A DNA stretch of 64,000 bases from Gnetum montanum (taxonomy: Eukaryota; Streptophyta; Gnetopsida; Gnetales; Gnetaceae). Both the position numbers and the translations under genes were made by a program. The stretch lies in the NCBI GenBank assembly GCA_015680685.1, contig MNCI01034636.1:477617-541616 (forward strand), written 5' to 3'. Shown one piece after another: positions 1 through 10,860 of this stretch (position 1 is the first letter of the stretch; each line of letters opens with the position of its first letter). The notes beneath the pieces are model-generated. The model ran no database searches. It saw nothing but the letters and a program-made list of their open reading frames with translations, and was not told the DNA's origin.

Positions 1-289
1 GGGGGGGGGGTGGTGCATGTGCGGGCATGGAGCTTGACGAGGAGCTAGGAGGGGAGGGTGCTATAGGCACCTCAGAGGGTTTTGGTGGTCAAGTGGGGTC
101 TATGGGGGGAGTTTTGGAGGCTCCAGTAGTGGTGATTCCACTAGGCATATGGGTGCAGATGCAACCTCGAGTGTCTTTGGGGAGGCATCCTAGGTTGAGG
201 GCTCTCTACAGCTTCAGGTTTGTTAGCTTCCTTTTGAGGGTTTGTGTATTGTCGAGAGAAGTCTTGTTAGTCGATTTGTGTCCAGTGGT

Positions 290-930
290 GTGCAATCCAA
301 AGTGGAGCTAATTTAGAAGTGGGTTAGTGCCACATGGAAGTTGGAGAATGTCAAGGTGTAGAGTTTGTTAGAGGATCTTATCCTTTTTGTTTTCCAGAGT
401 ATTAAGGATAGGGATTAGATGCTCCTGGGGGGGACCGTGGTTTTTTGGCACCAGAGGCCTGGCCCTTACATTGTGGCGACCAGGGGCTCATAGGGATCCT
501 AACCTTTTCTCCCGCACGCCTATTTGGATTAGGGTTTTGGGTGTCTTGTGGGAACTTTGGACACTGATGTTCTTAAAGTCTCTGGCAGCTTTTTTTGGGA
601 GAATTCATCTCGCTAGATAAGTATACGACTTTGATGGAGCATATGGGGTTCGCTAGATTTTGTGTTTGGTGTCCCCTTTCCCCAAAGGATCTTTTCAAGG
701 AGGTCATCTTGGATCTCCCCTTTGGGGAAGAGTGTATTCTAGTGGAGTACAAAAACCTATTGGATGAGGCTAACCTGGGGATCTGAATTGTGGGTCAACA
801 TTAGTGCACAATCTATGGGAAACCTAGACATCTTGCAGTGGCTTGCTGGGTGAAAGTTGGGGTTCAAGCTAACAACCTTGTTGAAATGGACGGGTGGACG
901 AAGGTGAGATGGAGAGGCCGTAGGGAAACC
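290..930 (+). pseudogene. LINE L1 ORF1, DUF4283-like nucleic-acid-binding protein (broken)
   Basis: This is the gag-like ORF1 of the LINE, whose family role is to bind the element RNA. The DUF4283 core is visible around 410-560 (a Trp/Phe-containing 'G..VVFW' strand, then a helix) and continues at 595-786 with 'FARFCVWCPLS' and 'EVILDLPFGEE'. A degraded CCHC zinc knuckle follows near 800-845 ('CTIYGKPRHLAVAC', where the second Cys is Tyr). The same blocks occur in L3 on the other strand ('FAQFCVWRSLA', 'EVILDLLFGEE'), which confirms the family. Several in-frame stops and at least two frame changes are present. Confidence 0.7.
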
Positions 931-1383
931 AAAGGATGCTTGGGCCTTGGGTCAGCTCAAGGCCTGTGACAGGGGACTACAGGGCCTCTAGGTGGATCCA
1001 AAGTTGAGGAGTCTAAGGGTAAGCCTAAATGTGTGAACTCGGCGGAGCTTTCCGCGGTTCCCTTGGTGTTGGGTCTTGGGATACAACTTGAGGATGGTTT
1101 TTCCACGCCTCCTAACTCTCCTGAAAGCGGGAAAGAGCTATCCTTGCTTGGGGGCTGGGTTTCAATTGTACGTGGCTCCAGCAAACCTAGTATGGGGGAG
1201 GTATTCTTACCAATGGTCAAGAATGAGGGTGGGTTTTGGGTCTTTGTGGACACAGGGAAGCTTGGCAAACCACCAACGCCATTGGTCCACAATAGGTAGA
1301 TGCAATTGGAAATTGATTTGGGATTCCAATTGACCTTGAAAGGGGTCTACAAGAAGTGGTCTACAAGTAGACCTTGAAGATCA

Positions 1384-2050
1384 TGTCATGGAATTGCAAG
1401 CATCAAGGTACCCTTACAAATGACATACCCTGAAGGGGTTCATGCATAGAGAATAGTGTGATGCTGTGTGTTTGCAAGAAACAATATTGCAGCAAGGAGA
1501 ATCTCGATTGTTGCATTGGGACGGGTGGCAAATGCACCAGGTGGCTAGTCGTGGAAGAGCTAGAGGTTTGACCATCCTTTCCAAGCGGTTGTTCCAATTT
1601 TTGGATTCCTCAAATTTGAGTATCTCGGTTTGGCTACTTTCTATGGGATATTGGATCACAAACTTCTATGGGGCTAAAGATTGGGAGGAATGGTTAGGAA
1701 AGCTCTAGTGGATCACGGTGATCATTCCCAATTGGTGGTGGTAGATCTTGGTTGGGAACTTCAAGTAGCGACTACATTCCTAGGAAAAGATGGGAGGAGA
1801 CCTTGTTGCTCCCTTGGGCAGTGCTCACTTCATATTGTTTCTCCAGCAATATGACCTGGTTGATATGGAATTGGGGAATGCTTGTTCATGTGGAGCAATC
1901 GGCGCCAGGGTAGAGATAAGGTAATGTCCCGTATTGACACAGTTTGGGTTGGCTCTGTGCTTCTACTGGATAAGGAAATTTGAGTCACGGGTAAAGAAAG
2001 GCACACATCTGATCATTGCTTACTAATATGCCAGACTGGGTGTCAGTCGC
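1384..2050 (+). pseudogene. LINE L1 APE-type endonuclease domain (broken)
   Basis: This is the start of ORF2, the domain that nicks target DNA for target-primed reverse transcription. It begins with 'KIMSWNCKHQG', the usual N-terminal strand with the metal-binding Asn. It continues through 'VCLQETILQQ' (the Gln-Glu motif) near 1468, 'MWSNRRQGRDKVMSRIDTVW' near 1890-1950 and 'HTSDHCLL' near 2005-2025, the C-terminal SDH catalytic motif. All landmark motifs of the APE family survive, but they sit in different frames with stops between them. Confidence 0.75.
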
Positions 2051-2639
2051 TTCCTACTTTTTCTCAATTCAGATTTGAGAGCACCTAGCTTTCAAAGCCT
2101 TGGTTAAGACTGATTGTGTTTGGAATTTGGGACAAGTATTCTTTAGAGGGGGATCCTTGTGACTTCCTAACAAATGGTCTTAACATCTTGAAAAGGAAGA
2201 TCCGGTCCAAGAGGAAGGAGGAGAAGTACACTTTTAGGATGCGTCAAGGGCTGTTGCAAAAGAAGTTGGTGGATATTTAGGTGAGATAGTAGGCGGGGGA
2301 GCCTCTTGTCCTTGAGGAGCGAGAGATCTTGGTGGAGCTCTTGGGGTTTGATAAGGAGGAAGCCGATTGTTGGTTGTAGAAATCCATAAATAGATGGCTT
2401 AAGGATAGGGATCGACCTACCTGTTTTTTCTTTGCTACTACTAAGGCGAACAATCTCTTGAAGAAGATTACTTGGATTATACAAGATGGGATGTAGATGG
2501 TGCAACCTTGGGATATAGTTTAGGTTTTCTAGGCCTATTGGGCTGATATTTGGAGGGGTAGAGATAGGCTTCTTCTTTTGGTCCTTGTCCATTTGGTGCT
2601 ATCTTGGGAGGATAACTATTGACTGCTTGCACCTTTCAC

Positions 2640-4340
2640 TTGGTAGGAGCTAGAGGACTCCATGGTCAACCTAAACCCTAGGAAGGCTTTGGGCCCCAAT
2701 GGATGGCCTATGAAATTCTTTAGGGAGTTGGCAGATGTTTTGGGGAGGAATGTGGTGGACGCTTTCAATGTTATGCTCAAATGGCAACAAATTTGCTAAG
2801 AGATCAATTGCTCCAGAATTGTGCTTATACCAGAAATTGACTCTCATTGATCCTTCACATTTTTTCCCTATTGAGGTTGGCAACACATTACTGCGTTTGT
2901 TCACTAAGATGCTGGTGAGGTGCTTAGCTCCTCTCATGCCAACACTTGTGAGCAATAACCAAGCTGGATTCGTCAAAGATAGGTACTTGTAGGACTAGGT
3001 GATCTTGCTTCAAGAAATTCTACACTATCTTCACTTCACATGTTTTCTTGGTCTATGCTTCAAGTTGGACATCACGAAAGCTTACGATATAGTTAGCTAG
3101 GAAGCCTTGAGGGAGGTCATGACTCGAAAGGGTTTTTGTTCTAGGTTTGTTGATCTCTCTATTCATTTGTAGTCTTTAGCTACCTATTCTTTTGATTTTG
3201 ATGGTAAGCTTTGGGGGGTTTCCTTCCTTGGTAGGGGCCTTAGGTAGGGGGACACTTTGTTTGCCTATTTGTTTATCCTTGTCATGGACAATCTGCTAAC
3301 TTACTACTGGACAGAGGTGGTTTGAGGGTTGTACATTGTTGGCTTGGATTGTCTAGCAAAGCATTACGTTGATGACACCATTTTTTTTACATGGGCTTTG
3401 GTGCCGTAGGTGCTAGTGATGGTCTTCACAGGGTGGCCTAGGAGGTTGGGCTTGAAATCAACAAGGTGAAGTCGATGTATCTTGCAAATATAGAGGGGTG
3501 CATTAGGGGCCAAATTATGCAGGTGTTGGGAAGTCACTCCAGGGATGGAACATGACTTGTATTTAGAGTTTCCTATCTTCACTTGGAATAGAAAATGTGC
3601 ATGGTTGAAGTCAGTCCAACAGTTGGAGTGTCAAATTGAGCATTGGACCACTCAATTCCTTAGCAAGAAGGGGAGAATTCTACTTGCCATGTCGGTACTA
3701 TCTACAATTGCTAGATTCATGACGTCGGTTGCCTTACCCTCGAAAGACATGGTCAAGGAGGATCAACTAATTCGTAGGTTTGGATGGTCTGGGGGAAAAA
3801 GGGGGTGACCATTTGCACTTGGTTAGTTGGATTATTGTTGCTTGGTCCAGAGAGGTGGGTGGACTTGGGGTCATGCGTTTCGAGGATGTCATCATGATGG
3901 GTCAGCAGAAGCTCATGCATCAATTAGTACAAACAAGATCTGCCCAGGTGTAATGGATAAGAATCATGAACAAGTATCAACGATGGATAGCAAGAATCCA
4001 TGATTTGCTCATATGGAGGTTGTTGTGTCATCATGCTCTACGGATGATGCTATGGGTTATGATGGAGGCCCCTCCACGCCTCATTATTAAACATAAGTAT
4101 TCAATGAGGCCAAGATGGATGCTGCTTTGGCATGGGCAATTGCCTAAAAAATTAAAGGTTTTTGTTTAGTTAATAAATCATGGGGCACTCCTGGTGCAAG
4201 TTGAGTTAACCAGACATGGGTTAAATGTTAGCAAGGGGTGCCTATCTTGTTATCAGGGACCTAAAACATGGAGGCACTTCGCTTATAGTTGTTCGTTTGC
4301 TACAACCACTTGGCGAGCGGTTGGAATCTCCTTGCCTCTT
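2640..4340 (+). pseudogene. LINE L1 reverse transcriptase and zf-RVT region (broken)
   Basis: Reverse transcriptase of the LINE. Visible blocks are 'NPRKALGPNGWPMKFF' (about 2670-2715), 'NNQAGFVKDRYL' (about 2955-2990), 'FKLDITKAYDIVS' with the first catalytic Asp (about 3058-3100), and 'HYVDDTIFF' (about 3364-3390), the YxDD active site. A thumb segment 'GRILLAMSVLSTIARFMTS' follows near 3670-3730. The zf-RVT zinc finger is at about 4110-4330, with 'GCLSCYQG', 'RHFAYSCSFATTTWRAV' and spaced Cys/His. Catalytic residues are kept but the frame is interrupted many times. Confidence 0.8.
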
Positions 4341-4487
4341 AGACTTGACAAGGACTCCAAAGCTACGACGATATTGTGGAGCTTGTGGTAGTCACACAAC
4401 AATTTAATCTTCCCAAACTTACCTTTACGACCACTTGCATAAATGGTTGCAACTGGTGTGAGATTGTGGAGGGAAGCTACCATTAGT

Positions 4488-5905
4488 ATGGGAGCTATGC
4501 TGACCTACGAACCCTCTTGCACCAGATTTTAGGGGATGATGGAGCTGTGAGGCCTTGTTACATGTGTGGGTTGGGTTGATTTCCTTTTGATGTTGGTGGG
4601 GGGCCCCGATTTGCAAGATGGGGTGTTCTTCGACAACTAGTGCATGGAGGCCACTATCTTCTGCGGGGTGAGGATCGACCTCACCGAGGAAGCTATTGCT
4701 CATGTTCTTGAGGTGCAAGTTGGTGGAGAGGTGGTCTTGCCCATGGGGAGTGGCCTCCAAGATGCAGGGGCCTTCTTCCCTAGGTCAGTGCCATGGACTA
4801 TGAGCAAGTAGGTGCCCAAGTTTGCATTGTTGCCATTTTGGCAAGATGTGGTGGAGTTGAACAAGTGGTTCTTTTTGCATAGTTTGGAAACATGTGGAAG
4901 TTGTAGGGGGTTCACTTTATGTTTTTAAAATGCATGCGTTTGGGGCAGCCGATCAACGTGCCTAAGTTTTTCTTGGCATCCCTGCGGTGGAAGCGGTTGG
5001 GGAGGTGCTCGGGGGTTATTCTCACTTTGTGGTGGGCTATGAAGCTTGAGCTTGCGTTGCGCGTCCTGCAGCTTAGTTTACGTTCATAGACAACAGGGGG
5101 AGGATGTTGTTGTTGCTCAACCTTAGGATAGGCCGCCACTGGGAAAGATGTTGGTTGCTGACCAAGCCATTGATCCTGACTTCTTGAGCAACAACAACCA
5201 CATGTTGAGAGAGAAAGGGAGGAGGCTAATATGTAGGTGTGCTTGGCTAAGCGGCAAGAACAAGAGTACCAACAACAGGTTCTTGAGAGAGCTATGGAGG
5301 AGTCCACTTTGAGGGCATGCATTGAGGAGCGGGAAATTTGGGAAGCTAAGTGGTAGGTGTAGGAGGAGGCTTTCTAGAGGCAGCTATTGCAAGTGGAGAT
5401 GTGGCATCAAGAAATGATTAAGGACCTTCTGCGGAAGAAAGAGATGGAGGACACAGTGACCAGGTCACTTTGGAGGATGACCTCTATAGGCAGCTCAAAG
5501 CCGAAATCTAGTAGGAAGAGCTTGAACGATAGGCATAGGAGCAGGTGGAAGAGATGCAATGGGAAAACAAGCGCTTGGAGGATGAACAACTACAACAACA
5601 ACAGGACTGTGCACATGAACATAATGCAACTACTTGGCTGCATGAGGGGAAATGCCCCTATGTTATAATGAATATTAATCGTCAGTCCTCTTGGTAGGTT
5701 CTCAAGTGGTTCATTAGGTGGAGCTCCGCTAATTTACATCCTGATGGTAGAGGTGATGTGGTTGTGCACACACAGAAGGTGGAGGCCTTTAAGAAGTTTC
5801 AATAGGCTGTGGCTTTTGTTGATATTGAGGAGCAGTGTGATATGCGTGATGTCATTCACTCGCAGCTGCGGCTCATGTGTAGATGCTCCCGGCTGCCTTG
5901 GCATA
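4488..5905 (+). pseudogene. LINE L1 ORF3: unrecognised domain, Glu/Gln-rich stretch and C-terminal Cys motif (broken)
   Basis: I do not recognise this protein. It starts at a Met right after the zf-RVT region ('MGAMLTYEPSCTRF'), matching the start of the equivalent ORF in L5 ('MGVTPTFEPNCTTF'). A globular part follows (about 4570-5070) with 'TIFCGVRIDLTEEAIAHVL' and 'GGEVVLPMGSGLQDAGAFF', then 'VHFMFLKCMRLGQP'. From about 5190 to 5700 it is rich in Glu, Gln and Arg with a coiled-coil look ('EREIWEAKW', 'QVEMWHQEMIKDLL'). It ends with 'KVEAFKKFQ', stop, 'AVAFVDIEEQCDMRDVIHSQ' and 'LRLMCRC'. The same three parts recur in L5, and the last two in L2. Many stops are present. The function is unknown. 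Confidence 0.6.
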
Positions 5906-6189
5906 TCTGAGGGGCATGCCTCCTTTTTAATTGCTGTGTTTTGTTTGGTTTTCTTTTAGTTGGTCTTGTGTGTTGCTGTTTGTTTTGGCTTGGGTGGTTC
6001 GAGCTTGGTCTTTGTCTTGGTTGGGGTTTTTGGTAACGGTGGGAGCGTTAGGGGTGGGGGTGTGGCATACATCTTGTTTCCTGTTTTCGCATGTGCAGGG
6101 GTGGGAATCTTTGGGGCTAAGGTGGTTTAGCCCTGATTTTTGGGCATTGGTCACTGACTTGGATGGGGACTCCCCCAGATGTGTAGCTC

Positions 6190-6290
6190 ATTTGTACAGT
6201 TTGCATAGCTTCTCTTAATACATTACCTGAAAGTTTCTCCAAAAAACAAAAAAAAGAAAAGAAAAAGAAAAAGAAATCAATATTGGTTAA
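6190..6290 (+). other. LINE L1 3' tail with A-rich end
   Basis: The short stretch ending 'cttaatacattacctg..tttctcc' followed by A/AAAG repeats matches the 3' ends of L2 (9100-9145) and L5 (18282-18350 on the other strand). This conserved 3' terminus marks the end of the element. The A-rich tail is interrupted by G, typical of an old tail. Confidence 0.6.
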
Positions 6291-7742
6291 AATCAAAATC
6301 CAAATATGGTGTTTTGTGGAAGTTAGATGATATTGATATCTGTTTGGGAAACCTGGAATTGTTTTCTTTCTTTGTTATTTGAATGCGAGAATATTAGAAC
6401 CATACATTTCATGAAAAAAACTTGTATCCTATAAATTAGAAAATCTAAGATGCAGACAATGTGTTACTTGGTATATGATTCCGGATTGTAACTGGAAGAA
6501 CTAGAATATAATGTTCCATGATAGAATTTCAGCTTTTGGCTCATGCATATCTTGTATGCAAAATTTAAGGCTTTTGTATCACTGTTACAGGAAAGCAACA
6601 TGGCTAATGTAGTTTTCTGCTATTGCAATTTATTTGTTTTATGATTACTATGATTTCATATAGTTGCACTCTTTGAATGACTGATTATGTTTTGGTTGTG
6701 CATAACTTAAGATTGCTAAGGTCAATTAGTTAAGTTAATTTGCTTGTAGCTGATCTACAAGGCTATGGATACGATTCTAAGTTTAATTGGTATACATTTG
6801 TATTGCACCATCAATTCATATTGTATATTGAGAGGTGTCAATTGTCATATTGACATTCTCTTCTATCTAGATCTGTAGGCTGTTGGTTGCATTATATAAT
6901 ATTTCTTCTTTATACTTTAGTCTTTTTATGATGAACTGATTGTTATTTGCTATGGTCCACATGGAAGATTGGATTTCTGATGACTGGTTAACACTAAAAA
7001 TTTCACCCTTGCATATTTTCAGCCAGCTTGTTAGGGGCTTCGGGTGTTAACTCTTGGTCCCTATAGATGGGTGTTACAGTCTCAAGGCTTGGCCCCCTTT
7101 CATTTTCTGGAAGTTTTGCTACAAATTTTACATGTATTAACTAATATTTCAGCATCTAAAATATCTTTAGCAGAGAGCGCTTTTAACTTTTCTTTAATCT
7201 AAAACCTACAAGATCATCAGCAAAACGAACTGGTCAATACTAAAGCATGCTTAATTTGGATGACCAAAAGTATAGAGAGTAGGAGAGGGAGATGGATTTT
7301 CTTCATATATAGTAATAAATTATAGTCAATTATTGAATGTCTGAATCATTAGTACAGCTATATCTGCCTATTTAAAATGTGTGAACAATCAATTCTTTAA
7401 TATGATGTGCAGCCAGAGTTTAGTCCTATCTTGTTGGCCATTTTTATATGAATACAAAAATATTTTTTAATTATTTTATTAAAATTTAAGCCTTCATTTC
7501 AGTCTAAGTATGTTTATCTGAATCAAAATAGATTTGTTTCATTTTGACTACACGTATCTCCTAATTTTGTTTTTCTATAAGTTAGAATCGTTGAATGGTA
7601 ACCACCTTGATGTAAATGGGATTCTACATTATTATGTTGAGATAACCTTTGCAAATAAAGCTTTTCCTTTCAATGTTGATGAAATGTAATATTGAATCAT
7701 GTTGAGGATATTTTCATTTAATGTATCCATGTATTCATGCAG
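6291..7742. other. Intron-like AT-rich DNA, no gene seen
   Basis: AT-rich non-coding sequence between the L1 tail and the first visible M28 exon. I looked for another upstream exon and found none I could support. It ends with an acceptor at 7741-7742 (tattcatgcag). Confidence 0.5.
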
Positions 7743-7855
7743 GCGGCTATAAATGGATTTTGATAGGCACTTGTGGACTTTTAACTGCAACCTTTGCAGC
7801 CATAACTTTGAATGCTCTAGCTCCATTTACGGAACACATTGGAAGGGCAGTAAAT
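7743..7855 (+). CDS. ERMP1-like M28 metallopeptidase, third-last exon
   Basis: First visible exon of the only host gene here. After a 2-nt partial codon it reads 'GYKWILIGTCGLLTATFAAI' and ends 'EHIGRAVN'. It starts after an AG at 7741-7742 and ends before GTGAGT at 7856, phase 0. The hydrophobic run ILIGTCGLLTATFAAI fits a membrane segment, and the plant ER metallopeptidase family has a multi-span C-terminal half. The catalytic M28 domain and earlier exons would lie upstream, outside the window or unseen. Identity rests mainly on the next two exons, which it joins in frame across introns of about 6.9 and 5.9 kb. Confidence 0.65.
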
Positions 7856-8109
7856 GTGAGTTGCCTAAAAATTAATTGTACTAGCTAGTTATGGTAGTTG
7901 TGAAACCTTTTCGTTTCTATGCTTGCATTTTATTTCACTCTACTATTGTTTTTTTAGTAATTCAGTGGTTACGTTGTTCAGGTTTTTTGTCTTTCCAAGC
8001 AATTTCTTAGTCGCTTCAATATTACGTTTGATGCCTAAAATCTTATACATGCCTGTAGTGATTGCTATTTGACTTCTTGCATCAATTCTTCATTTGCTTT
8101 GGTAATGGC

Positions 8110-9145
8110 TGAATCTTGTATGGAAATTCCACTTGATTGTGTGGTTTTGGAGCTCATGGCATCTGGTGGGTCGGAGGTTGCAATGGAGGTTACCGAGTTA
8201 GGAGAAAGTTTGTTGGGGTTGTAGGCTTGGATTGTGTTGGTGCACGAGGAGGCTGCGGTGGTGGTGCACGTCAGGGAACGGTGAACGTGGGAGGCAAAAT
8301 GGGTTGCAAGGGAAGAGTTTCTTCAACGGCAGTTGGGTGACCTACAGCTTTGGCACCAAGAAGAGGTGGATGGTGTTTGATAGTAGTGCGCTGTGGTGGA
8401 GGTGACAGTGAAGGTGGAATTGGAAGACCATCTCCAAAAGGATCTGAAGGAGGAGTTGTAGTGGGATTAGCTGTGACAGAAAGCGATGGAGCAGGAAGCT
8501 AAGAAACAAAGAGCACGTGAGCACGAAGAGGATGCTGAGCGGTAGCGACAGCTGAATTGGGCTCATTGGATGAATACGATCGCCTAGATGTGGGATGGCA
8601 ATGCCTTTATGCTCACATGCAAATTAACCAAGCTATGACTTGGTAGGAGCTGCGTTGACATATCCAGCTGGCTTTTGCAAAATTACACCTTGATGGGGTT
8701 GGGTCAGTTGCCTCTCAAGCTAGAGAGGTAGGAGCCTTCAAAATTTTTTAGGAAGCAGTGGCCTTCATTGATTCTGAGGAGCATCAGACGCAGCTAGATA
8801 TGCTGCATGCCCAATTGAGGCCAAATTGTAGGTGTGGTTAGATGCTGCAACACCGTTAGGAGAGGGGGCGGGGGTTTTTCCTGCTGGGCAGGTGCTATTG
8901 TTAAGGATTTCTGTGTTTTTATTCACTTTGTTCAGTAGGTCTAGGGGACCTATTTTTGGTTGATTTGTGGGTCCATTTGGGGTGTGCTTTGATTGTTGGG
9001 CGCACCGAAAGATTTGGTTTGGGGTGGGCTGACACCCTAGTTTTTTGGATGCATCAGGTGCTTTGGGGGTCTTCCCCTTGATGTCTCTCTCTATTTCTGT
9101 AAATACTTTTATGTTAATATAATCCCAAAATTTTTTCAAAAAAAT
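8110..9145 (+). mobile_element. LINE copy L2, 5'-truncated 3' end
   Basis: Only the end of ORF3 and the 3' tail survive. Glu/Gln/Arg-rich sequence runs from about 8280 ('TWEAKWVARKEFLQRQL', 'QLWHQEEVDG', 'REHEEDAER') and matches L1 'IWEAKW..' and 'EMWHQEMIKD'. The C-terminal block at about 8685-8845 reads 'REVGAFKIF', stop, 'EAVAFIDSEEHQTQLDMLHA' and 'QLRPNCRCG', aligning with L1 5727-5885. It ends 'taatataatcccaaaattttt' plus A-rich tail near 9110-9145. 5' truncation is normal for LINE insertion. It starts about 255 bp after the donor of exon 7743-7855. Confidence 0.75.
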
Positions 9146-9679
9146 GCAAGAATTAGAGACTGACTTGCAATCATGGGCATCAATCTACACCATTTTCCTA
9201 CTTAATGAGGTGTACATCAAGAAAGGACTCACAGTTGTCTAAGTTGCAAGAAGAAGAATATGTTATGAATACTAAAACATCGAAATGTAAGGATCTATCA
9301 ACCAGTAGTTTCTTTCTAAAAATAGCAAGTTGGTATTGGTGTGGAGCCTATTATAATAGGCCCCAAAAGGACCCATTCCATAAGTTTCCTAAACCAATTA
9401 AGCTTAGAAAACAAGAACAACACAAAGGAGTAGAGAAAATTCTCCCTTTTATTAAGAAATCTCTTAGAATGTAGAGAAAAACATCAAAGATTGAGGAGCC
9501 AAGCTTAACTCACACCTCTCCCAAGGATCTTAGAGGCATACGTCTCTCCTCTCAATCCATAATTGCTCACAATGGAACCAAAGCTCAAGACAAGATACTT
9601 ATAAGAGATTTTCTCAACTTGTCTCAAGTGCTATCCCTTGCCTCACTCAATTTCCTTTGCACAAACTCTCTCCTTGAAA
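9146..9679. other. Non-coding segment between L2 tail and the pararetrovirus-like fragment
   Basis: No gene recognised. It could be the downstream non-coding part of the pararetrovirus-like sequence on the minus strand or plain intron sequence. A 89-codon open stretch on the + strand shows no family resemblance. Confidence 0.3.
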
Positions 9680-10860
9680 CTAATGCATTCCATTCATAGC
9701 ATCTAATGTGACTGGCTTGTGTGTGACCCATGTTTCTAGAACATCTTTATGACAGAAATTTAGTGTTGCTCCAGTATCAATAAAAGCTTGATACTCTCTC
9801 CATTTTTCTTTTCCATCTACTGCAATTTTAATTGGAACTAGCAAAATGCTATGCAATGAGAGCAAATGTTTAATCTGATGGTGAAGATTAGCATCTACCT
9901 TGGTTTTGCCTTTGTCTTTGAAGGTTGGCACTTCTACTTCAATCGGAAATTGCTTCTTAAATGGAGTGATAAGAAATTTGGGCAGCTTCTGTTTGACGAT
10001 GTCTGGAATCTTTTCTTCATCAGAACTGTCTTTAGAATTAACGCGAGTTAGTGTTTCTCTACATCCAAGAACTGAGGAAATACTAGAATCACGATCTTCT
10101 AAGATAGCTTCAGATTTCCACTGTGGCTCTTCATGATCTGAGGTTGACCATTTTTCTGCTTCATCTTCTAAATTTAGCCAAGACTGAACCTCGGCTAGGT
10201 CTTCGAGAGAAATGTTTGTAAACCATTTTTCATCAGATTGGACTGGTTGCATCATATTGCTTCTTGGCAACTCAACTTCGTCTTTAGTAGAAATGTTACT
10301 CACTGTTTCATCACTGCTGTCTGTTGTAACACTTTGTTCAGAGTCAGAAAGAACTTGAATAGCATATACCTTTTCGGCAGCAGCTTCAATTTCAGGATCC
10401 TGAACAGGTTCGCATTCTTCTAGATAAGCATCAAAGAAGGCTTCGACTCTTTGATCTCCTTTCTTCTTTGGACATTCATGAGAATAATGTCCCTGGTTCT
10501 TACAGGAAAAACGTGACCTTTCTTCTGGACAAAGGACCCTTTCGGCATTTGGCAAAAAATCATTTTGGACTCAGTTTAAAAGACTTACACCATTTTTTCC
10601 TAGTGAATCTTGGCATTCTGGATTTTCTGAAATGTTGTTGACGACGATGTTTCTTTGGCCGTTGAGAGGGAGCTCGAGGTGGCTTACTAAAAACATCAAT
10701 ACCGTCTAGATTTGCACAGACTTCTGCTGATGGTAGCAACGTTTGTAATTGCACATTATAGCAAGCAAATTGCAATTCTTGTCGGACCATATGAACAATG
10801 TCGGCGAAATAAGTTAATGACAAATCAACATTCTTTTCTACTGCTTTATATAACACCATT
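9680..10860 (-). pseudogene. Endogenous pararetrovirus-like coat/protease fragment
   Basis: Two minus-strand open stretches (10859-10560 and 10555-9680). The first ends in a strongly basic segment ('RPKKHRRQQHFRKSRMPRF'). The second opens with a zinc-knuckle-like 'SCKNQGHYSHECPKKK' whose first Cys appears replaced, followed by about 200 residues rich in Asp, Glu and Ser, then 'QAFIDTGATLNFCHKDVLET', an aspartic protease active site. Basic arm, zinc knuckle, long acidic stretch, then protease is the layout of Caulimoviridae polyproteins. Ty3 elements rarely have such a long acidic linker, but a Ty3 origin is not excluded. No movement protein or RT is present. It is a partial, frame-broken genomic fossil adjoining LINE L3. 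Confidence 0.5.

Larger units (their letters stand above)
1..6270 (+). mobile_element. LINE copy L1 (5' end outside the window)
   Basis: Decayed non-LTR retrotransposon read left to right. In order it shows a DUF4283-type ORF1 region (about 290-920) with a damaged zinc knuckle, an APE-type endonuclease (about 1384-2040), reverse transcriptase (about 2640-3800), a zf-RVT zinc-finger region (about 4110-4330), then an extra ORF3 (4488-5905) and an A-rich tail near 6235-6280. Domain order up to zf-RVT is that of plant L1-type LINEs. Stops and frameshifts occur throughout, so it is inactive. The first 290 bases are G-rich and probably the start of the ORF1 region, but I cannot assign them. It lies upstream of the M28 gene exons on the same strand, presumably in an earlier intron. 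Confidence 0.85.

Noticed and set aside
957-1299. Overlapping open frames on both strands (111, 88 and 85 codons)
   Set aside because: They lie in the LINE ORF1-ORF2 linker, and the frames on the two strands cannot all be real. The corresponding linker in L3 is Pro/Ser-rich and not conserved in any one frame.
2167-2592. 141-codon minus-strand frame
   Set aside because: Antisense shadow of the LINE L1 RT region. Leu/Pro/His-rich composition and no family resemblance.
5927-6218. Opposing open frames of 75 and 95 codons after L1 ORF3
   Set aside because: LINE 3' untranslated region. The Trp/Phe/Leu-rich reading is low-complexity G/T-rich DNA.
8137-8340. Gly/Val/Arg-rich 67-codon frame near exon 7743-7855
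   Set aside because: Not in the frame that matches L1 ORF3; no splice borders linking it to the M28 gene.
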